From the NCBI GenBank assembly GCA_029964075.1, contig CM057135.1:22470863-22534862 (forward strand): 64,000 nt of DNA, read 5' to 3'. A program made the translations under genes and the position numbers. Below, piece by piece: positions 57,590-64,000 of the stretch; the first letter of the stretch is position 1; the number at the start of each line of letters is the position of its first letter. The notes under the pieces were generated by a model. The model did not search any database, had not been told where the DNA came from, and saw nothing but the letters and a program-made list of their open reading frames with translations. The DNA comes from Patiria pectinifera (taxonomy: Eukaryota; Echinodermata; Asteroidea; Valvatida; Asterinidae).

Positions 57590-59155
57590 TTATTGCACTT
57601 CTGCATGCTCATGCATGTTCTCTCGCAAAATATTTGTATAAAAACATTATTCAAGCATTCAAGATATTTAATCAATACATTTCATTTCAATATAATAATG
57701 GTGTATGTAACGATTATATTGTGCATTTTAACGACGTGTATAATAATCATATTGTGCATATCGGGGGCTGAAAAATGTGACCATTTTTGTCGGGCCGAAA
57801 TACGCAGTACGCGTTGGCCAGGCGCACCAGTTTACCCCGATACGTTTGTGCAAAAATAATCGTACTTCATGTAGTTTGAAAATTCAAGTTTTGAGATTGT
57901 CGCGATTTTCGCATGTTTAACCGAGTATGTTTGTGTCAAGCCATGGTCAGTTACAAGTGCGGAAAATGGTTCATGCTCCTGGCAAATAATTAGTACTTGA
58001 AATGTTTGAAATTTGTTCATTAAAAATGATCAATATCAACCTTCAAAATGGCAATTAAAAATTAAAAATGGCCGAAAAATTCCAGGTCGGAGTTTTTAAA
58101 AAAAAATTTGGCCTAATTTTTCTTCCTTAGGTTACTGGCTCCACATACGCAAAATATAGCTGCAATGTGCGTAGTCTGGTTTCCAGACCAAATTATGCTG
58201 ACTATTTCTGATCAATTACCCAACTTGGAGAAAACGTTTTCATTTTTGTACACATCATATGCGAGTCTAATGGACCGATCCAGTAAGCACCGCCCCATGG
58301 TATTCTGACCAATCTCAGCCGTGATATATGACCGACGTGCGTGCACAAAAGTCCGACATGCGTGCACGCGCGTATGATGCGTGCGGCAGGAAAATGCAGT
58401 GTGGCATTGGAGAGGAGCACATGTTAATTTGCCCACGTGTGCAGTGGGAGGGGCTTACTGGATCGGTCCATTACTCATTACTTTTAGGGTTTGTACTTTG
58501 TGTTGTGTAACATTACAAACTTCATTATAGGGCATACATTGTACAGGACTCAAATATGTCAAAAACCGTATCACAATGATACATTTTACTTTACCGCAAA
58601 AATACACTGCATATATTGCGCTGCTTGGTTATATGAATAACTGTGCGAGAACGTAGTCAACAAGTGGTTAGATTTGTCGCAACCCAGCCAATATTATTAC
58701 ATAAAAGTCTGATACCAGCTGCGCCGATGGAATTTAACTGAAGTTAACAGACAAAACAGGCATCATCAGCCGTGTGTCATCAGCCCTGGCTGAATTAAAA
58801 TAGAATTAAAAAGGAATGCCCCAACCAGAACTATTATATGCGGACAGCGGCTCAACAAATTGCCATATTACGCGCAGTTGCAGCTCAATGAAAGGTGACA
58901 ATACAGGGGCCTGCTGCATGGCAGCTCTCATTCATAAACAATGCCCGTATGCTTTCACTTATACATTCCAAGCAAAGAATAACAAAAATTAAATGGACCG
59001 CAGTTTCGGAGACACTTTACGAGCATGTCTTTTATCTGAAATATATTTCTTTGTTTTGGGTTCCGCCTTTTTTAACTCGCCCTGTAAAGTGACCAAAACG
59101 TGTTAGTTTTTGGTTACAGTCTTATAATTGTTACCTTTTCCACTTTTCTTCGTAG
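57590..59155. other. Unannotated stretch before BEN locus 2
   Basis: No gene recognised. It ends in a pyrimidine-rich tract and CTTCGTAG, the acceptor for the BEN exon. Confidence 0.45.
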
Positions 59156-60411
59156 GCAAAGGAGGTTAAGAAGGCAGCAAAAAAAATGAAAGCAAAAATG
59201 ATCGCTTTTTATGACTTCCCTGATACCATCACTGCTCAAGGCACTAGCACGGATGACACTGTGACTGATGTTGCCAGGACCAATGAGGTTACGGATGGAA
59301 ACTTCATTAGTCACGCCACTGATGATAACGCCAGGGATGACGCCATGGCTGATATTGTTACTTCCGACGATTCCAGAGATTTCATGGATGAGACCCCAGA
59401 TGAAGCCACTGTGGATGATGTATCCACAGCTACAGATGACACTATGGCCAATGATGTTCCAGGAGATCACAACCCAGTTGACAACAACTTGGCCACTGGT
59501 TTAGTTGATGACGTCATGGATGAAGCTGCTGTGGATGAAGACACAGTCGATGAAGCCACAGCCAAAAAAGCCGTGGGCGGAGAGGAAAACAGGCTTTTGT
59601 TTGATTTTGATTTTTTTTTTAAACTGTTTTCCGAATTACGAGCAAATGAAGAAGGAGTACTAGAGCAGAAGGAGGGTATAAATCATGAGGGGATAGATGG
59701 CGTGGATCTCGACCTGGAAGAGGAAGAGCGAGGACCCATAGAAGGGGAAGAGTTTGGAGGCGTAGCCGAGGAAGAGCGTAGAGGTGTGGAAGAGGAAGTG
59801 CGTAGAGGCGAGGAAGAGGAAGAGCGCAGAGACGTGGAAGAGGAAGAGGAAGAGCTTAGAGGCGAGGATGAGGACGAGCAAGCAGGCATGGAAGGGGAAA
59901 GAGGGCACATCGGAGTAAATGGGGAGGGATTAAGAAGGGAGGGGGGCGATCAGATGCTACACAGAATTTTCAACCTAGTCAGGGCAAATAACTTGGAGTT
60001 ATCGCATCAAGGCTCGTCTTGATAGGGTTGAAAACATACTCCAGCCTGCAAGGCTTAGACCTCAGAATTGGATCCAACGGCTCTAGAGCTGCTCCTGTGC
60101 AAGAGAATGACGAAGACGACCTGATCGGACTACGACACAACAGTTCCTCAAATCTGAAGTTTGCAGTGCAGCTTGCACGTAGAGCCTTCACCAACGCAGA
60201 GCTCATGAACAACAAAACCTATCTAACCGGAATGCGGAGGGGAGCATTGCACGGCGAGCTTGATGCTGACAAACGTACCCAGCTTGAGAACACCTACTTC
60301 CGCATCGTAGATACCGCTGATGGGCAGAGAGCAGAGGAATGGAAGATGTGCTGCAAGGCTATCGACGCAGCTGGCCGCTTACTGCTGCAAAAGCACCTGC
60401 AAAATCATTAA
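59156..60411 (+). pseudogene. BEN-domain locus 2: acidic region plus BEN domain
   Basis: After the acceptor at 59,155 a frame opens with AKEVKKAAKKMKAK and runs to 60,022. It is a long Asp/Thr-rich stretch followed by a Glu-rich stretch with a near-regular E-E-E-R-R-G-V pattern (59,720-59,890). The BEN domain (about 60,118-60,405) is in another frame: NLKFAVQLARRAFTNAELMN, TYLTGMRRGALHGELDADKR, EWKMCCKAIDAAGRLLLQKH. Between them (59,980-60,075) a third frame gives IKARLDRVENILQPARL, which looks like a coiled coil, so at least two frame changes are needed. The organisation (basic, acidic, BEN) parallels 1.6-2.6 kb. BEN proteins act in chromatin and transcription. Most likely a decayed copy; an overlooked intron could explain part. 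Confidence 0.6.
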
Positions 60412-61525
60412 ATTCAAGTAAATCAAGTAAATACATGCAACAACACACCGTAATTTTCGGAATATAAGCCGCTTATATGTTGAATTTGCCCATGAAAATG
60501 TTTACTGCAGCTTATACACAGGGCGGCTTATACGTCGAGCCGTGAAGAATAAAAATGATATTCAAATGTGTATTTAATGTACTTGTATAAAGAAAAATCT
60601 GTTGCTGAAATGAATCATCAATTAAGAAAGTCATAAACAAACCGAAAGCACGTCCAACGAAAAGGTACTGAGCGGTAAAAAGTACAGCTAGCGAAAGCTG
60701 TCTCTTTGACATCGACAGCCTGCCGTACATGCATGCTGCATGCCTTTCCCATGGACACCATTTGTTGTAATAAAGAGGTGTACTTTCCTGGGAACCATAA
60801 TTACCAATTTTTCTGCCGTTTAAAAACAGAAAAAAAAGATAACTAATACTTTTTATGGAGTTCCAAATATTTCTCTATTCAATAATCAGTTGTTCAATGT
60901 CACAAAATAATGTTTTTTCTTAAAATGTATTCAAGAAACGATGTAAAACTCCAAGCAGGGGCTAAAAATCACCCCTTACGAAACGAATGGATTCGTCCAT
61001 AAAATTTTCAGCATCGTGTTGACTATTTTTAAAGAAAGTTACGATCGCAACTTGAATTTTGACGTTAGTATTCACAACAATTTGATACGGTTTGTTGTAA
61101 AAACGGACCTGTTTATTCTTACGACAAAACAAATCATCATAATCATTTCTTGTTATAGGCCACTGTTTTAATAAAAGTCTGAACTTTTGGGTAGGATCGA
61201 GTGTACTAGTCGGTACCATTTTTTTTCATAAAGTGGGATAAAAACAGTTACAATTTATCAAGTCGATTTCATTTTTACACGGTGGTTTGAATGAAAATTC
61301 CGGCTCACACGGTAATGTTTGCCGCAATTGGTCGATTAGGAAAGCGCTGTTTCAGAATTTGTTTTTCCATCAAAATGAATGCAAAGTTCTAATTTAATGT
61401 TTTAATAATATGAGTCAGTACTCCTTATGGTACCAGGATCCTTTTTTTGTATTTTTAAAGCCATTTTAAAACTTATTACATGTATAGGCACGGTTTGAAA
61501 TTGACTAATTTTTGCGTGGTTACAG
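60412..61525. other. Unannotated stretch with a possible MITE end
   Basis: CCGTAATTTTCGGAATATAA followed by GCCGCTTATA (60,448-60,478), with a nearby partial inverse GGGCGGCTTATAC (60,521-60,533), looks like the terminal words of a DNA transposon. The element is not delimited. Otherwise nothing. Confidence 0.35.
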
Positions 61526-61864
61526 ATACGGCTAAAGCCACTGGATTCCCTTCCTCATGACATGATCTTAAATTTCTTCAAAGCGATTGGATCCAAATTG
61601 GATGATCCGAGAATTTGTGGTCATTTTCATGAACTGAGTGCCACTCAATATCAAGCACGCATGTTCCGCGTTGCCGTGTTGTTTGGAGCGATAATGCGTG
61701 GACACTTACTACGTTGTGTGGAGCGGGATTGGAACTGTACGTTGCCCGTGCCTAACGGCGGGCCGTCTGGCATTGTCTGGTCGTATCGCGGTATTTGCTC
61801 TGCGCGCGCCTGGACAGTGCAAAGGTCCGCGGGGGGTCGTAACTTTTTGGTTATGCGTGGTTAA
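61526..61864 (+). other. Orphan exon-like open frame
   Basis: After a good acceptor (GTGGTTACAG, 61,525) one frame is open for 112 codons: IRLKPLDSLPHDMILNFFKA, IGSKLDDPRICGHFHELSAT, QARMFRVAVLFGAIMRGHLL, RCVERDWNCTLPVPNGG. The composition is protein-like until about residue 80 and then becomes R/W/G-rich, so the true exon may end earlier; no convincing donor was found. No family recognised. Confidence 0.35.
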
Positions 61865-61865
61865 A

Positions 61866-62485
61866 CTTAACAAGGTTAGATGGAGTCAAGTTTTTGAATG
61901 CACTCCAAATGCAACATGCAAACTTACAAATGTAACACAAAAACTTACGGGTGTCATGAATGATTGCACTTTGCATGACCATTTTTGTTCAAGATTTTTC
62001 CTGATTCCAGGATTTTGTGTCAGGATTTTTCCTGATAGGAGGATTTTTGGTAAGAATTTTTCCTGATTACAGGATTTTTGGTCAGAATTTTTCCTGATTG
62101 CAGGATTTTTGGTCAGAGTTTTTCCTGATTGTTGGATTTTTGGTCAAGATTTTTCCTGATTACAGGATTTTTGTCTGGATTTATCCTGATGGCTGGACTT
62201 GTTGTTGTTTAACGAAGAGTTATCGTAATTTGCAAGTAAATTTACTTCTAAAATGTCCTTGACATAACTATTTGGTATTCACAGGCTTGTTTGTACAACA
62301 CAACAAAGTTAGATGGAATGAAGTTTAAATGCAACATGCAAGTACAACTGTAACACAAACAACTTTAAGGTGTTGGAATGATTGCAGAATTTTTTGTCAG
62401 ATTTTATCCTGATTGCAGGATTTTTTGTCGAGATCTGTCCTGATTGCAGGATTTTTGTCTCGATTTGTCCTGATAACTGGATGCT
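61866..62485. repeat. Duplicated unit: unique flank plus 32-bp minisatellite
   Basis: Minisatellite of about 32-bp units (CCTGATT(A/G)CAGGATTTTTGG and TCAGAATTTTT), about 6 copies at 61,993-62,195 and about 2.5 at 62,388-62,480. Each block is preceded by the same flank (GTTAGATGGA, AATGCAACATGCAA, TGTAACACAAA; 61,875 and 62,306), so the array and its flank were duplicated together, about 430 bp apart. Confidence 0.7.
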
Positions 62486-63223
62486 GCACCCAAGGGTGTC
62501 ATGAATGTTGGAAATTATCTGAAGCGGATGCCAACAATTCATATTGTGCTTTTTCAGTTTCAGGCATCCGAACAAACATGGATGTGCCCAGCTGGTATTA
62601 CGTATGGGGTCAGAGCTCGAAATACACATACAGTAGCTCTATGCATTTAGACACATCTTTAACATTGACCTTGTTTTATTGGGGGGGGGGGGGGGAAAAA
62701 TTTTTCCCCCCCAAAATTCTTTTATTTCTCAACAATTTCTCGATTTATCAGTGTTGGAAGGGGGCGGGGACATTGACCCCCCCAAAAAAAACTCATTAAA
62801 TTTACACCACTATGGCTTTTTCTTTTCTTTTCCTTTTTTTTCTTCTTGTTTTTCTTTTTCTTTTCCGAAGGAGGCAAGCGCCCCCTGCCCCCCCCCCCCT
62901 TCGCGACGCCCATGAGTTGTGATCTCTAAATCAAGTAGGGTTTAATCAATAATTGGTTCAGTTACTTGATTATTTAGAATTTATTTTAAATGAACTAATA
63001 CGATTGTTTCAGCAATCACCAATTCAGCATGTTAGATGTCATGCTACAGTGTCAATTTTTAAAATTGATCATTCACTGTGTAAAACAAAATATTGCTGTA
63101 CATTTTGGAATTTAACTGATTTGAACAATACTAATATAATTCCAATGAATTAAGGAAAAAAGTATGACTAACTGTTCTTATTCATTTTCTTGTTACTCCT
63201 GTTCTATTTATTTTGCTTGTTTA
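62486..63223. other. Unannotated stretch with G/C homopolymers
   Basis: A G run followed by AAAAATTTTT and a C run (62,680-62,712) forms a palindrome. CGATTTATCAGTG..GGGGGCGGGGACATT (62,740-62,775) resembles 19,480-19,510. No gene. Confidence 0.45.
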
Positions 63224-64000
63224 GGCCAAAAAAAACCCAGAATAGTTCTGCTTCCGATTTCCTGCCTTTCAAAAATAGGGTCGGTCGGTCGGAATTTTTA
63301 ATTTTTTTTGGCCAATTTTATTTTGGCAGATTGCATGGGGTATTCCATTATATGCGAAGTTTTAGCCTGAACAATTTCCATAACGGGAAACACGCTGCAT
63401 TGTATCACTCCAATTTATACGAGTAGTGCGATCTCAAAATATACTCTTGAACACGAAAAATACAGACACAGACAACTTAGATCAATTCTGTGAAATTGCA
63501 AAAATGTTTTTTCTCCATCGGTGTTTTTTTTGGCATTTTTACGATGTCGGATCCGACCAGTTGACAGTGCACGAGCTAGCGCTATTGATTGCATAGCCGT
63601 GCACAGACTAGTTACCGCATTTCCATCATGTCTTCTAAAATGGCGCCGCGGGAACCAGTTATCACCGAATAGTCATCATACGAGCTACGCACGTAATCAT
63701 AGTCACTGTGACATCGAATTGCGATGTAGTTATATCGTGAAGCGAATTTGTAAAAAATAACGGAGGTTTCTTTTGCAAAAAATAGCAAATGTATTTAAGT
63801 AAGAAAACAAATAAAATACAAGCTTTTTTTACGCAAAGGGTTGTTGTGAGGTATCTTGTAAAGACAGAAAAGACAACAGGTTTTTATTTATTCAATCGTT
63901 ATTATTATTATTGTTTTTTTGGAATTGCTGATACGATTTTTATGGTCACAGCCTAAAAATAGGGTAGGTCGGGTAACCGGAAGCAGAACAGTAATTTTTT
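63224..64000 (+). mobile_element. TIR DNA transposon, relative of 29.1 kb, cut by the window edge
   Basis: The left end is GGCCAAAAAAAACCC, then TTCTGCTTCCGATTTCCTGC, then TTTCAAAAATAGGGTCGGTC. Near the window end CCTAAAAATAGGGTAGGTCG, then GGTAACCGGAAGCAGAACAG, is its inverted counterpart. Much of the interior matches the inverted element at 29,149-29,880. No transposase motif, so probably non-autonomous. The last few bases lie beyond the window. Confidence 0.65.

Noticed and set aside
61993-62480. Regularly spaced repeats resembling a CRISPR array
   Set aside because: Units abut without unique spacers, there are no cas genes, and the context is animal DNA: an ordinary minisatellite.

Overview
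The window looks like gene-poor, transposon-rich nuclear DNA from an invertebrate animal, probably a marine deuterostome (echinoderm, hemichordate or cephalochordate). That placement is an inference from composition, from animal-type spliced exons (BEN, THAP, DM13/DOMON domains) and from the mix of transposons (CR1/Jockey-group LINE, PIF/Harbinger, hAT, ISL2EU-like, Helitron-like, Ty3/gypsy, foldback elements). It is AT-rich, with many homopolymer runs and no sign of operons, Shine-Dalgarno sites or dense coding. Most open frames are chance or antisense shadows.

Layout. 0-3 kb: a multi-exon BEN-domain locus on +, whose last exon is cut by a 159-bp MITE beside a long hairpin. 5.6-8.4 kb: a decayed LINE (endonuclease to reverse transcriptase, minus) against a decayed intron-bearing PIF/Harbinger transposase (plus). 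10.35 kb: a broken THAP domain. 15.8 kb: a 458-bp element with 31-bp perfect terminal inverted repeats. 17.7 and 26.1 kb: two more copies of the MITE. 24.2 kb: a tRNA-like SINE head. 24.5-25.27 kb: a foldback array of short units that reverses orientation midway. 28.1-29.0 kb: an unassigned broken coding region (minus). 29.15-29.88 kb: a TIR transposon with relatives at 2.7 kb and at the right edge. 30.6-36.4 kb: an old, broken Ty3/gypsy LTR retrotransposon (minus).

37.7-38.1 kb: an intact THAP exon on minus with a consensus splice donor. 41.0-44.5 kb: a satellite of about 473-bp units invaded by two nested foldback elements. 44.7-48.0 kb: pieces of an ISL2EU-like transposon (YqaJ-type exonuclease on plus, DDE transposase on minus) with a hAT fragment between them. 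48.2-49.2 kb: a dense A-rich array of the word GCGACGCC. 50.4-52.2 and 54.7-57.6 kb: two head-to-tail arrays of Helitron/Helentron-like elements, the second packed with TGACGTCA palindromes. These arrays lie upstream of, and probably inside the introns of, a DM13-DOMON (Skeletor-like) gene with exons at 52.5-53.9 kb. 59.2-60.4 kb: a second BEN-domain locus with an acidic region. 61.5 kb: one orphan exon-like frame, followed by a duplicated minisatellite.

No cooperating multi-gene system can be shown. The most notable content is structural: precise insertion sites read from paralogous repeats, head-to-tail Helitron-like arrays carrying cAMP-response-element palindromes, two foldback-type elements built of subrepeats, and two BEN loci sharing a decayed acidic-plus-BEN architecture.
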